A stretch of DNA of 64,000 bases, taken from the NCBI RefSeq assembly GCF_900101265.1, contig NZ_FMZS01000012.1, positions 1 through 64,000 of the forward strand. Reading direction: 5' to 3'. The DNA is from Massilia sp. PDC64 (GTDB lineage: Bacteria; Pseudomonadota; Gammaproteobacteria; Burkholderiales; Burkholderiaceae_D). The notes under the pieces are model-generated. The model made no database searches. It saw only the letters and a program-made list of their open reading frames with translations, and had not been told where the DNA came from. Position numbers and translations under genes: made by a program. Positions 11,207 through 19,391 of this stretch are shown in pieces. The stretch's first letter is position 1, and every line of letters begins with the position of its first letter.

Positions 11207-11624
11207 AACGGTCAAGAAGCCGGTCGACGTGGCCGTGGGCGTGCTGATGCGCCCGAACGGCGACGTGCTGCTGGGCCAGCGCCCGGACGGCAAGCCGTAT
11301 GCCGGCTACTGGGAATTCCCGGGCGGGAAGGTCGAGCCCGGGGAAGACATCTTCCACGCGCTGCAGCGCGAATTCGTCGAAGAGCTGGGCGTGAACGTGA
11401 TCTCGGCCGAGCCGTGGTGCTGCGTCGAACACGTGTACGAGCATGCGCACGTGCGCCTGTACTTCTACATCAGCCGCGAGTGGGAAGGCGAGCCGCAAAG
11501 CCTGGAAGGGCAGGCGTTCGCGTGGCAGGGGGCGTATGCCGTCAGTCCTCTGCTGCCCGCGACGATTCCGTTGCTGGAGTGGCTGGATCAGGTGCGGTAC
11601 GAGGCGCGCGACAGCGCCGCGTAG
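11199..11624 (+). CDS. NUDIX hydrolase, MutT-like
   Basis: A 141-residue NUDIX pyrophosphatase, probably an 8-oxo-dGTP diphosphatase that cleans oxidised nucleotides from the pool. The NUDIX box is complete: G43, E49 and R57-E58-x2-E61-E62-x-G64 in the segment PGGKVEPGE...REFVEELGV. The ATG at 11199 overlaps the DUF815 stop by 8 bases; a longer in-frame start inside DUF815 would add residues unlike the family. The overlap suggests translational coupling. Confidence 0.9.
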   Translation: MSETVKKPVDVAVGVLMRPNGDVLLGQRPDGKPYAGYWEFPGGKVEPGEDIFHALQREFVEELGVNVISAEPWCCVEHVYEHAHVRLYFYISREWEGEPQSLEGQAFAWQGAYAVSPLLPATIPLLEWLDQVRYEARDSAA

Positions 11625-11734
11625 CCGGGGCCAGGTCAGCTGCCCATTCCCCCAGCCGATTGGGACAGTTTGTGGTTTTTCCGTCTCGACAACATGTTAT
11701 GCTGGGCCCAACTTCTTGCATTGGAAGCTAGCTC

Positions 11735-12271
11735 ATGAATAGCGAGTCCACCACTTCTGTTCCGTATCTGCACACGGAACGGCTCCTGCTTCGCGAATAT
11801 CGACGGGAGGACTTTGACGTCTTCGCGGCGCATCTGGCCGACCCTGTCAGCGCGGCCCACCTGGTCCCGGCCGACCGCCATGCCGCATGGCGGATCTTCT
11901 GTTCACACGCTGGACTATGGCTCATACATGGCGCCGGTTGGTGGGCTGTCGAGGAAAAGGAGACTGGTCGACTGGTCGGGAGTGTCGGCGCGTTCTTTCG
12001 CGAGGAATCCGCTGTGATGGAGCTTGGCTGGAATACCTATCGTGCCTTTTGGGGCCAGGGATTCGCCAGCGAAGCAGCGGCGGCGGCCTTGCACCATGCG
12101 CTCGAGGTCCGACGCGAACCAAAAGTCCGGGCGCTCATCGCTTCAGCCAACGATTCGTCGCTGCGCGTTGCCAGGCGCCTTGGCCTGGCTTACGAAGCGG
12201 ACACCGAGTTATACGGCAAAGCGGTCGGCGTTTACACGCGCGAGCGGGGAGGCTCGGTGGTTCAGGCCTGA
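11735..12271 (+). CDS. GNAT N-acetyltransferase, RimJ/RimL-like
   Basis: A 178-residue acetyltransferase of the ribosomal-protein N-acetyltransferase subtype. The start LHTERLLLREYRREDFDVFA is characteristic, as are LGWNTYRAFWGQGFASEA (acetyl-CoA-binding motif A) and NDSSLRVARRLGLAYEAD (motif B). Substrate unknown: such proteins modify proteins, antibiotics or amino acids. Base composition around 11690-12270 is a little lower in GC than its neighbours. It stands alone, with the yidD gene converging from the right. Confidence 0.85.
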   Translation: MNSESTTSVPYLHTERLLLREYRREDFDVFAAHLADPVSAAHLVPADRHAAWRIFCSHAGLWLIHGAGWWAVEEKETGRLVGSVGAFFREESAVMELGWNTYRAFWGQGFASEAAAAALHHALEVRREPKVRALIASANDSSLRVARRLGLAYEADTELYGKAVGVYTRERGGSVVQA

Positions 12272-12313
12272 GGACTGCACGGAACGCTGGCACAAGCCCG
12301 ATCGACTGCCGGG

Positions 12314-12790
12314 TCAACGTCCCCGTTCTTCCCTGATCCTCGCTTCCCGCCGTCTGGTCCGCTCTGCCTCCGCATCCAGTTCCTCGACGGTACGTGCCCG
12401 CCCACCACGTCCGCGCGACGACCAGCACTCGCCCGCATCGCACACGCAACCGGCCATGTCCACTACCGTGTCGGTGGACACGCATGCGCCATGGCCGTGG
12501 CAGGGCAGGTCGCACGGCGCGTCGCAATAGCCCCGCTGGTACTTCAGCCGCGGATGCGGCGGCGCCCACGCGTGCGCACGTCGGTGCACGTGGCCGCACA
12601 ATTCAAGACGTCTCTGCAACAGCCCCAACCCGCGCACGAGCCCGAAGCGCGCGATGACGGCGTGGCCGTAGGCCGAGCAGCTGGCGCCGCCCGTGGCCAC
12701 GCGCAGCGCGCAGGAAAAGCCCTTGTACGGCGAAACAAAACGCTGGTAGCAGCGGATCGCGGCCAGCGCCAGTGCGGCGGCGATCCTCAC
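12314..12790 (-). CDS. yidD: Membrane protein insertion efficiency factor YidD, with Cys-rich extension
   Basis: The first 75 or so residues are a YidD (DUF37) domain: an amphipathic N-terminus, then RCYQRFVSPYKGFSCAL and SCSAYGHAVIARFGLVRGL. YidD helps membrane-protein insertion together with YidC. The protein is 158 residues, about twice the usual length: the extra tail holds a cysteine-rich stretch (YCDAPCDLPCHGHGACV, then GCVCDAGECW) and a charged end rich in Glu and Arg. The GTG start at 12790 overlaps the stop of the upstream tautomerase gene by 4 bases, so it is the last gene of the pilD-coaE-zapD-yacG operon. Confidence 0.8.
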   Translation of the reverse strand: MRIAAALALAAIRCYQRFVSPYKGFSCALRVATGGASCSAYGHAVIARFGLVRGLGLLQRRLELCGHVHRRAHAWAPPHPRLKYQRGYCDAPCDLPCHGHGACVSTDTVVDMAGCVCDAGECWSSRGRGGRARTVEELDAEAERTRRREARIREERGR

Positions 12791-13167
12791 GTGTGCAGCA
12801 AGCGCCCGCCCGCGAACGACCAGTTTTCCCAGTTGGTTTCCTTGAACACGACCATCACGTTCTCCGGATCGAAGCCGCCCGCGCGCAAGTTGTCCATCAG
12901 TTCGGCCAGCAGCTTCTTCTTGACCTTCACGCTGCGTCCCACGGACCAGAGGATCTCGATCAGCACGAAGTCGTCCGTGCGCGTCGTCTGGACGTCGGGG
13001 TAGTGGGAGTCGTAACGGAAGTCGGCGGCGTCGAGTTCCAGCACGCGCTGGAATTTATCCGTGTCGGGGACGCCGGTCGCGACGAGCGCGGCGTGGACGG
13101 CGGCGAAGATCTTGTCCTTGAATTCGGTGGTCTTCGGCTTGCGGACGGTGAGCGTGACGAACGGCAT
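12787..13167 (-). CDS. Tautomerase family protein
   Basis: A 126-residue protein beginning MPFVTLTVRKP, with Pro2 as the expected N-terminal catalytic proline of the 4-oxalocrotonate tautomerase/MIF superfamily. The length and the FVLIEILWSVGRSVKVKK segment fit the Tautomerase_2-type group of about 125-130 residues. The substrate is unknown. The start at 13167 is set by an ideal GGAGGAGG ribosome binding site; a longer frame upstream is not needed. It lies between yacG and yidD on the same strand. Confidence 0.8.
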   Translation of the reverse strand: MPFVTLTVRKPKTTEFKDKIFAAVHAALVATGVPDTDKFQRVLELDAADFRYDSHYPDVQTTRTDDFVLIEILWSVGRSVKVKKKLLAELMDNLRAGGFDPENVMVVFKETNWENWSFAGGRLLHT

Positions 13168-13186
13168 GCAACCTCCTCCGTGTGGG

Positions 13187-13369
13187 TTATTCCTTCGAGA
13201 CGGAATCCTCGTCGGCATCGCCCGGCGGCGCGCCGGGGATCGTGTACTTCTCTTCGGCCCAGGCGCCCAGGTCGATTTGCTTGCAGCGTTCGGAACAGAA
13301 TGGGCGGTATTTGTTTTCCGGCGTCCATTCGACCTTCTTGCCGCAGGTGGGGCAGGATACGACGGTCAT
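13187..13369 (-). CDS. yacG: DNA gyrase inhibitor YacG (zinc-finger)
   Basis: A 60-residue zinc-ribbon protein with the YacG signature CPTCGKKVEW followed by RPFCSERCKQIDLGAW; the four cysteines bind one zinc. In E. coli YacG binds GyrB and inhibits gyrase. It sits directly after zapD, the conserved coaE-zapD-yacG order. Confidence 0.95.
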   Translation of the reverse strand: MTVVSCPTCGKKVEWTPENKYRPFCSERCKQIDLGAWAEEKYTIPGAPPGDADEDSVSKE

Positions 13370-13378
13370 GGTGGGATT

Positions 13379-14134
13379 CTAGAAATTGCAGAGAGTGAGT
13401 TCGAACGGGACGTCTTCTTCCAGCGGCTTCGGTTTCAGGTCGCCGCCCTGGGTCGTGAAGCGTACCCACAGCATGTACTTGTTGGCGGAAATTTCCGGGA
13501 TCGCGCCGAGCGACTCGTCCACCGACAGGCGCAGCATCTGGTACACCTTACCTTGCAGCATCTGCTGGTAGCTGCCGGACGAGGCGATCATCTTGACGGG
13601 GCCGCCGGAATTGCGCAGCAGGCGCAGCACGAGGGCCAGTGCCTCGAACAGCGGGGCCAGCGGGGCAAACCAGTTCATGATGTCGGCGTAGCGCTGTTCG
13701 GTCGGGCGCCGCTGCCAGGCGTGGTAGGACGGCAGGTCGAATTCGCACGCGCCGCCGGGGATGATCGTGCGGCCGCGGATGCTCATCAGCCATTCGTTGT
13801 CGCGCACGTTCTGACCCGTCTTGCCCTGGGCGTTGACGAGGGCGTTGCTGACCGTGTCGAGCTCGGCCAGCACGGCGTCGAGCATGTCCCTGGCGACGGC
13901 GGGATTGCTGCGGTAGCCCAGCAGGCTCTGCTTCTGGCGTTCGAGTTCCTGCAGCAGGTCGGACTTCAGGTCCGCGCGGCCCGCCACTTCCAGCATGTCG
14001 AAGATCGTCGCGAGCGCGACATGGTGCTGCAGAGGATGTTCCTGAGCTACAAAGAATTTGAACTTCTCGTACAGGTCCTCCAGCCGCAACAACGTGCGAA
14101 TCCGCTCGTTGAATGGGTATTCATAGACGATCAA
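13379..14134 (-). CDS. zapD: Cell division protein ZapD
   Basis: ZapD (DUF1342) bundles FtsZ filaments and strengthens the Z ring. The family start IVYEYPFNERIRTLLRLEDL is unmistakable, and SIRGRTIIPGGACEFDLP is conserved further on. The start is a TTG at 14134, giving 251 residues, the family length. It is preceded by GAGAGG at a 9-base spacing, whereas the next upstream ATG would add about 40 residues including an unrelated NFVHHGSESWGYPPAY segment. It lies between coaE and yacG. Confidence 0.93.
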   Translation of the reverse strand: MIVYEYPFNERIRTLLRLEDLYEKFKFFVAQEHPLQHHVALATIFDMLEVAGRADLKSDLLQELERQKQSLLGYRSNPAVARDMLDAVLAELDTVSNALVNAQGKTGQNVRDNEWLMSIRGRTIIPGGACEFDLPSYHAWQRRPTEQRYADIMNWFAPLAPLFEALALVLRLLRNSGGPVKMIASSGSYQQMLQGKVYQMLRLSVDESLGAIPEISANKYMLWVRFTTQGGDLKPKPLEEDVPFELTLCNF

Positions 14135-14207
14135 AATGTCATTCCTCTCATTCCCTTGAATGTAGGCTGGCGGGTAACCCCATGATTCTGAACCATGATG
14201 CACAAAA

Positions 14208-14873
14208 TTACAAACGCTGGCTTGGCGGCACTGCCAATCTTGCCGCTTCGTCAAGATAAAAGCGGTGCAGGCGTTCCACTTGCGGCAACAGGGCGTCGAT
14301 ACCGGCGTCGTTCAAGATCACGTCGTCCGCTTCTTCCAGGCGGCGCGTTCGCGTGACCTGGGCCGCCATGATGGCACGGACCTGTTCTTCCGACAGGCCG
14401 TTGCGTGCCATCACGCGCGCGACCTGCGTGTCTTCGGAACAGTCGATCGCGAGCACGCGCGCGACGCGCTCGCGCCACGTGCCGGATTCGATCAGCAGGG
14501 GCACGACGAAGATCGTGTAGGGGCCGTCCGCGATCAGCGCGGCGGCGGCCGTCGCTTCGCGGATCCGCGGATGCAGGATGCCTTCCAGGCGGGCGCGCGC
14601 GGACGGGTCGGAGAACACGAGGGCGCGCATCTTCGCGCGGTCGAGGGCGCCGTCCGGCGTGGCGTAGCCGGGGCCGAATTCCGCGACCAGCGCGGGCATC
14701 GCGGCGCCGTGCGGGGCCGTGAGGCTGTGGGCGATCTGGTCGGTGTCGATGACGGCGGCGCCGCGCGCGGCGAACAGGTCGGCCACGGTCGATTTGCCGC
14801 AGCCGATGCCGCCGGTGAGGCCCACCGCAAAGCGGTGAGGGTGGGATGAAAGAGTCGGGCCAGATGTCTCCAT
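14208..14873 (-). CDS. coaE: Dephospho-CoA kinase
   Basis: CoaE phosphorylates dephospho-CoA in the last step of coenzyme A synthesis. The 221-residue protein has the P-loop GLTGGIGCGKSTV (residues 18-30), the substrate-binding IDTDQIAHSL segment, and the lid region RVMARNGLSEEQVRAIMAAQ. An N-terminal extension of about 12 residues before the P-loop strand leaves the exact start uncertain. It follows pilD by 25 bases. Confidence 0.95.
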   Translation of the reverse strand: METSGPTLSSHPHRFAVGLTGGIGCGKSTVADLFAARGAAVIDTDQIAHSLTAPHGAAMPALVAEFGPGYATPDGALDRAKMRALVFSDPSARARLEGILHPRIREATAAAALIADGPYTIFVVPLLIESGTWRERVARVLAIDCSEDTQVARVMARNGLSEEQVRAIMAAQVTRTRRLEEADDVILNDAGIDALLPQVERLHRFYLDEAARLAVPPSQRL

Positions 14874-14898
14874 GCGATCCTCGGGCCCGGCCGCGAGG

Positions 14899-15762
14899 CT
14901 AGACCAAGAAACCCTGCGCGTAGCGGGTGAGTGGTATTCCGTACAAGAGTGCGATCATACCAGCCGCGGCGAGATAGGGGCCGAAGGGGATCGGATTATT
15001 GCGGTCGCGGCGGGCGAACACGATCAGCGAGATGCCGACGATGGCGCCGACGACGGACGACAGGATGATAATGGTCGGCAGCATCGCCCAGCCCATCCAC
15101 GCGCCCAGCGCGGCCAGCAGCTTGAAGTCGCCGTAGCCCATGCCTTCCTTGCCGGTGGCGAGCTTGAACAGCCAGTACACGGCCCACAGCGCCAGGTAGC
15201 CGGCCATGGCGCCGATGACGGCGTCGCGCAGCGGGACGATGGTGCCGTTCAGGTTGACGAGCAGGCCCAGCCACAGCAGGGGATACGTGAGGTCGTCCGG
15301 CAGCGTCTTCGTGTCGTAGTCGATCAGGGTCATCGCGATGAGGAAGTACGCGAACGCGAGGCTCGCGAGGCCCAGCCAGCCGCTGCCGAAATGCCAGATC
15401 AGCACGGCCGACAGCAGGCCCGTGACGGCTTCCACGATCGGATAGCGGGGAGAAATGGGCGCCTTGCACGCGCTGCATTTGCCGCGCAGGACGAGCCAGC
15501 TGACGATGGGGATGTTTTCCAGCGCCGTGATCTGGTGACCGCAGTGCGGGCAGGCGGAGCGAGGCACCATCAGGTTGAAGCGGTCGGGGTGCGGCAGGTC
15601 CTTGCCCGCTTCGTGCGCGATGTAGTTGTCGAGTTCGCGCTGCGCCATCACGGGCAGGCGGTACACGACCACGTTCAGGAAGCTGCCGATCAACAGCCCG
15701 AACAGCGCGGCGGCGAGGGTTGCGGCGAGAGTCGCCGGGGCGGCGAAGAGCAGGGTTTCCAT
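14899..15762 (-). CDS. pilD: Prepilin peptidase/N-methyltransferase PilD
   Basis: Membrane aspartyl protease (A24 family) that removes the leader peptide of type IV prepilins and methylates the new N-terminus. The 287-residue protein has the cytoplasmic loop with two CxxC pairs (CPHCGHQ and CSACKAP), and both catalytic aspartate regions: LIDYDTKTLPDDLT and GYGDFKLL. About seven to eight hydrophobic segments follow. In relatives the order is pilB-pilC-pilD-coaE; here pilC and pilB are about 11.9 kb away on the same strand (27643-30624). Confidence 0.96.
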   Translation of the reverse strand: METLLFAAPATLAATLAAALFGLLIGSFLNVVVYRLPVMAQRELDNYIAHEAGKDLPHPDRFNLMVPRSACPHCGHQITALENIPIVSWLVLRGKCSACKAPISPRYPIVEAVTGLLSAVLIWHFGSGWLGLASLAFAYFLIAMTLIDYDTKTLPDDLTYPLLWLGLLVNLNGTIVPLRDAVIGAMAGYLALWAVYWLFKLATGKEGMGYGDFKLLAALGAWMGWAMLPTIIILSSVVGAIVGISLIVFARRDRNNPIPFGPYLAAAGMIALLYGIPLTRYAQGFLV

Positions 15763-15857
15763 GCGTATGGCGATCCAATGGGTGGCTGATTCCGTGGATC
15801 AACATTCTATGGGTTTTCCCGCCGTTTGGGCAGCGCGGTGAGGCGCCGCCGCCACGT

Positions 15858-18050
15858 TCAGGCCGCCTGCGGCTGCGCGATCAGGTCGAACAGGCGCTCC
15901 AGCGGCACCGGCCGGCCCGGCAGCCAGCCCTGCACGAGAGGGCAACCGAACTGGCGCAGATAGCCCAGCTGGGCGTCGGTCTCGATGCCTTCCGCGACCA
16001 CCGTCAGCTTCATGTGCCGGCCCAGGTCGAGCAGCGAACGCACGATGGCGCAGTCGTTCCGGTCGTACGGCACGCCGGCCATGAACAGCCGGTCGATCTT
16101 GAGGGAGCCGATCGGCAGGTTCTTCAGCAGCGACAGCGACGAATATCCCATGCCGAAGTCGTCCAGGCCGATGCCGAAGCCGCGCCGGCGCAGTTCGCGC
16201 ATGGTGGCAATCGATTTCTCGGGGTGCTTCATCACGACGCCTTCCGTCAGTTCGAGGCAGATGCCGCGCGGATCGACGCCGGCCGCCGCGGCGATGGCCG
16301 TCAGCCGGTCCGGCAGTTCGGCGTCGATGAATTCCGGCGCCGCCATGTTGACGTGCACCCGCACGCCCGTGAGGCCGGCCGCGCGCAGGCGGGCGAGGTC
16401 CTGGCAGGCCTGGCGCACGACCCAGCGGCCGATGTCGACGATCAGGCGGCTCTGCTCCGCCAGCGGAATGAACACGTTCGGGGGCACGATCTCGCCGTTC
16501 GGCCGGCGCCAGCGGATCAGGGCCTCGACGGCCTCGATGTCCATGTTGTCGCTGGTGCGGATCGGCTGGTACTCCAGGAAGAATTCGCCGCGCCGGATCG
16601 CGGAGTGCAGGTCGGTCAGGAGGCCGATGCGGTGGCCGGCGTCGGCCGGCGCGCCGTCGCCGCTGAAGCGGCTGGCCAGGTTGCGGCCGCTTCTCTTGCT
16701 GGTGTACATGGCGGCATCGGCCGCGTGCAGCAGTTCGCGCGTGCAGCCGCCGTGGTCGGGATACGTGCTGATGCCGATGCTGGCCGACACTGCGAGCCGG
16801 TGCTCGCCGTAGACGAAGCGGCGCCGCGCGGCGTCCAGCACGGTCTCCGCCACCCGTTCCAGTTCCTGCGGCGTGGCGCCCGGTGCCGACAGCAGCGCGA
16901 ACTCGTCGCCGCCCAGGCGGCCGATGCGCCAGCCCGGCGGCGCCAGCGCGCGCAGGCGTCCCGCGAACGTCGTCAGCACGACGTTGCCGGCGTCGTGGCC
17001 GAAGGCGTCGTTGATGGGCTTGAACTGGTCGAGGTCGACGAACAGCACGCCGAACGTCTGTCCGGTCCGCGCGTCGCGGCACTGGCGGTCGACCTGGTCG
17101 TAGAAATGGGCGCGATTGGCCAGGCCCGTCATCTCGTCCGTCTGGGCGCGCACGCGGATGCGTTCCTGCTGCGTCATGCGCTCGACGGCCTGGGCGATCA
17201 TCGCGGCGATCGATTTCGCCAGGCCCGGCAACTGGGCGTCGGGCTGGCGCTGCTGGACGCTGAAGAATTCGAGCACGCCGGGCCGCATCAGGCATGCGTC
17301 CGACGCGACGAACGTCACGGGGAAGAAGTACGCCGACTGCAGGCCGCACGCGTGCGCGGCCTGTGCGCGCAACAGGTCGGCCGTGCCGCTCGCATCCTCG
17401 ATCCAGCGGGCTTCGCCGCTGTCCCACACGGTGCCGATCATGCCTTCGCCGGGCGCCATGGTCAGGCGCGCGCTCGCGGCCCGGAACGGCGCCAGCGCAT
17501 GCCGCGGTGCCTGCCACGCGTAACGGCAGCGCAGCGTGCCGGCGCGGTCGTCGAGTGCCCAGTATGCGCCCCATTCCCAGCCAAGCTCCTCGCACACGAG
17601 TTGCAAGATGCCGGTGACGGCATCGTCGATGCTGTCGGTGCCGACGAGGTATTGCGTGAGCGCGAAATTGAACCGCTCGCGCGCGGCGGCCTGCCGGGCG
17701 GCCGTCACGTCGACGAGGATGCCCGCAGCGACCGGACTGCCGGACGTGTCGATCTGTTGCAGGCGCAGCCAGCGCAGGCCGAGTCCGTCCGTGCGCACGC
17801 GGAATTCGCATTCGACGCCCGTGCCGCCTGCATGGACGCGGTCGAGGGCGGCGCGCACGACGTGCCGGTCGGCCGGCTCGATGCGCGCCAGGCAGGCGCC
17901 CGGATCCGGATGCCGGCCGGTGCCGAAGAAGGATGCGGCCACGGCCGACAGGGCGATGCCGCCGCCGGCACGGTCGAGCCACCAGCGGCCGAGTCCGGCC
18001 AGGCGGTCGCCGGCGTCGTCATGGAGGGAAGCGATGTCGATGTTCTGCAT
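15858..18050 (-). CDS. PAS-GAF-GGDEF-EAL cyclic-di-GMP signalling protein
   Basis: A 730-residue bifunctional-type protein. A PAS-like sensor occupies about residues 10-125 and a GAF domain about 140-300. The GGDEF domain has an intact RLGGDEF active site, but the usual RxxD inhibitory site five residues before it is absent. The EAL domain keeps its catalytic signature: EALIRW, ELTEGVV, LDDFGMGYSS, KIDRLF and EGIET. It is therefore probably an active c-di-GMP phosphodiesterase, with possible cyclase or GTP-sensing function. It has no obvious membrane segment, so it is probably cytoplasmic. The ATG at 18050 is chosen; an upstream frame up to 18143 is possible. It lies just upstream of pilD, so a link to pilus-based motility is plausible. 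Confidence 0.88.
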   Translation of the reverse strand: MQNIDIASLHDDAGDRLAGLGRWWLDRAGGGIALSAVAASFFGTGRHPDPGACLARIEPADRHVVRAALDRVHAGGTGVECEFRVRTDGLGLRWLRLQQIDTSGSPVAAGILVDVTAARQAAARERFNFALTQYLVGTDSIDDAVTGILQLVCEELGWEWGAYWALDDRAGTLRCRYAWQAPRHALAPFRAASARLTMAPGEGMIGTVWDSGEARWIEDASGTADLLRAQAAHACGLQSAYFFPVTFVASDACLMRPGVLEFFSVQQRQPDAQLPGLAKSIAAMIAQAVERMTQQERIRVRAQTDEMTGLANRAHFYDQVDRQCRDARTGQTFGVLFVDLDQFKPINDAFGHDAGNVVLTTFAGRLRALAPPGWRIGRLGGDEFALLSAPGATPQELERVAETVLDAARRRFVYGEHRLAVSASIGISTYPDHGGCTRELLHAADAAMYTSKRSGRNLASRFSGDGAPADAGHRIGLLTDLHSAIRRGEFFLEYQPIRTSDNMDIEAVEALIRWRRPNGEIVPPNVFIPLAEQSRLIVDIGRWVVRQACQDLARLRAAGLTGVRVHVNMAAPEFIDAELPDRLTAIAAAAGVDPRGICLELTEGVVMKHPEKSIATMRELRRRGFGIGLDDFGMGYSSLSLLKNLPIGSLKIDRLFMAGVPYDRNDCAIVRSLLDLGRHMKLTVVAEGIETDAQLGYLRQFGCPLVQGWLPGRPVPLERLFDLIAQPQAA

Positions 18051-18188
18051 GTGATGTCGGGCGTGCACCAGAACCGGACGGGCGGTTTCGATTTGCACCG
18101 AAACGGACTGGTTGCCATCGTAGTATTGGACTAACCCGTACAATGCAAGTTACATGCCGGTGTACGGTCCGGCCCTATTGGAGACACC

Positions 18189-18497
18189 ATGAAACGCCAT
18201 CTCGTCCTTCTTCTCGCCGCATTGACGGCCGCCTCCGCATTCGCCCAGATCACCGTGCCGAACCCGCTGGCACCGGACAAGGGCGCCCCGACCGCGCCCG
18301 CCGCCGCCAGGCCGGCGCCGAAGAAAGAAGCTTCCGGCGGCGGCGCGGGCAAGGTGTGGGCGAACAGTGCCAGCAAGGTGTATCACTGCGAAGGCAGCAA
18401 GTACTACGGCAAGACGAAGAAGGGCGAGTACATGACGGAAGCGGACGCCAGGGCGAAGGGCTATCACGGCGTCGGCGGCAAGGACTGCGCCCGATAG
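18189..18497 (+). CDS. Small exported protein with Ada-like C-terminal motif
   Basis: A 102-residue protein with a clear signal peptide (MKRHLVLLLAALTAASAFA, cleavage after residue 19). A Pro/Ala-rich linker follows, and then a compact C-terminal module of about 45 residues: VWANSASKVYHCEGSKYY, GKTKKGEYMTEADARAKGY, ending in KDCAR. This module resembles the small domains with an HC...YG.TK.GEYM.E..A..KGYR pattern found in secreted nucleases and competence-type proteins. Function unknown. Its last 34 bases overlap the end of the convergent exporter gene. Confidence 0.75.
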   Translation: MKRHLVLLLAALTAASAFAQITVPNPLAPDKGAPTAPAAARPAPKKEASGGGAGKVWANSASKVYHCEGSKYYGKTKKGEYMTEADARAKGYHGVGGKDCAR

Positions 18498-19357
18498 GCC
18501 GCGGGCAGGACCGACACGCCCACCGCCGCGAGGACGAACGCGATGCCGGCCAGTTGCCGTGCATTCACCGGCTCGTCCAGCAGCAGGGCCGCCAGCAGCA
18601 GCGCAGCGACGGGCGCCAGCGCCGTGAACAGCGCCGCTTCCGTCCCGCCGACGCGGGCCGTGCCCGCGTACCAGAGCAGGAAGCCGCCGACCGTCGGCAA
18701 CAGCGCGTAGTACGCGACGGCGAGCAGCGCGGCCGGCGATACCGCCGGCGAAGCGCCTTCGGCCAGCGCGAACGGTAACGAAGCGGCGAGGCCGATGGCG
18801 CTCATCAGCGTCGACAGGGCGAGCGGAGATACCGCGATCCGCACCCGCTTGTTGAGCAGGATGAACAGGGCTTCGCACAGTACCGCGCCGAAGACGAGCG
18901 CATTGCCCGTCATCGACCCCGCGCTCCGGCCCGCCGGCTGCAGCACGAACAGGCCAACGCCCGCCAGGACGATCGTCGCGATCAGGGCGGGCCGCGGCCG
19001 CTCGCCGAGCACGAGCACGGCAACGACGGCCGACACGACGGGCAAGGTGCCGAGGATGACGCCCGCATCGAGTGCCGACGTGGCACGCAGCCCGGCCATC
19101 AACAGCGCCGTGTACCCGGCCGTGCCCGCCAGCCCCTGCACGACGAGGAGGGCGCCGTCGCGCAGCCCCGGCCGTGGCAGGCGTTGGCCGGAGACGCGCA
19201 GCAGCACGAGAAAGCAGGGCAGCGCGAGCGCGAAGCGCAGGGCGGTGGCCGTGAACGGCGGCAGGCCGGTGGCCGCGATCTTGCTGGCCACGACGGTGCT
19301 GCCGACGAGCACCATCGCCAGCGTCAGGTACACATAGCCCAGGGTTTTATCGGACAC
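18464..19357 (-). CDS. EamA/DMT family transporter
   Basis: A 297-residue drug/metabolite exporter with about ten transmembrane segments in two EamA repeats (the first ends near LGERPRPAL, the second near LLLDEPVNARQLAG). Substrate unknown. The start is a GTG at 19357 after GAGGAG, giving VSDKTLGYVYLTLAMV; a longer frame adds a charged segment with no transporter similarity. An AraC regulator gene lies immediately upstream on the same strand, 34 bases away, so it may control or share a transcript with this gene. Confidence 0.85.
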   Translation of the reverse strand: MSDKTLGYVYLTLAMVLVGSTVVASKIAATGLPPFTATALRFALALPCFLVLLRVSGQRLPRPGLRDGALLVVQGLAGTAGYTALLMAGLRATSALDAGVILGTLPVVSAVVAVLVLGERPRPALIATIVLAGVGLFVLQPAGRSAGSMTGNALVFGAVLCEALFILLNKRVRIAVSPLALSTLMSAIGLAASLPFALAEGASPAVSPAALLAVAYYALLPTVGGFLLWYAGTARVGGTEAALFTALAPVAALLLAALLLDEPVNARQLAGIAFVLAAVGVSVLPAAYRAQSLPPTP

Positions 19358-19391
19358 GGCGTTCTCCTCGTCATCGACATGGGAACGCAGG

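Noticed and set aside
15720..18134. 804-residue plus-strand frame opposite the c-di-GMP gene
   Set aside because: Shadow of the PAS-GAF-GGDEF-EAL gene, whose motifs are unmistakable.
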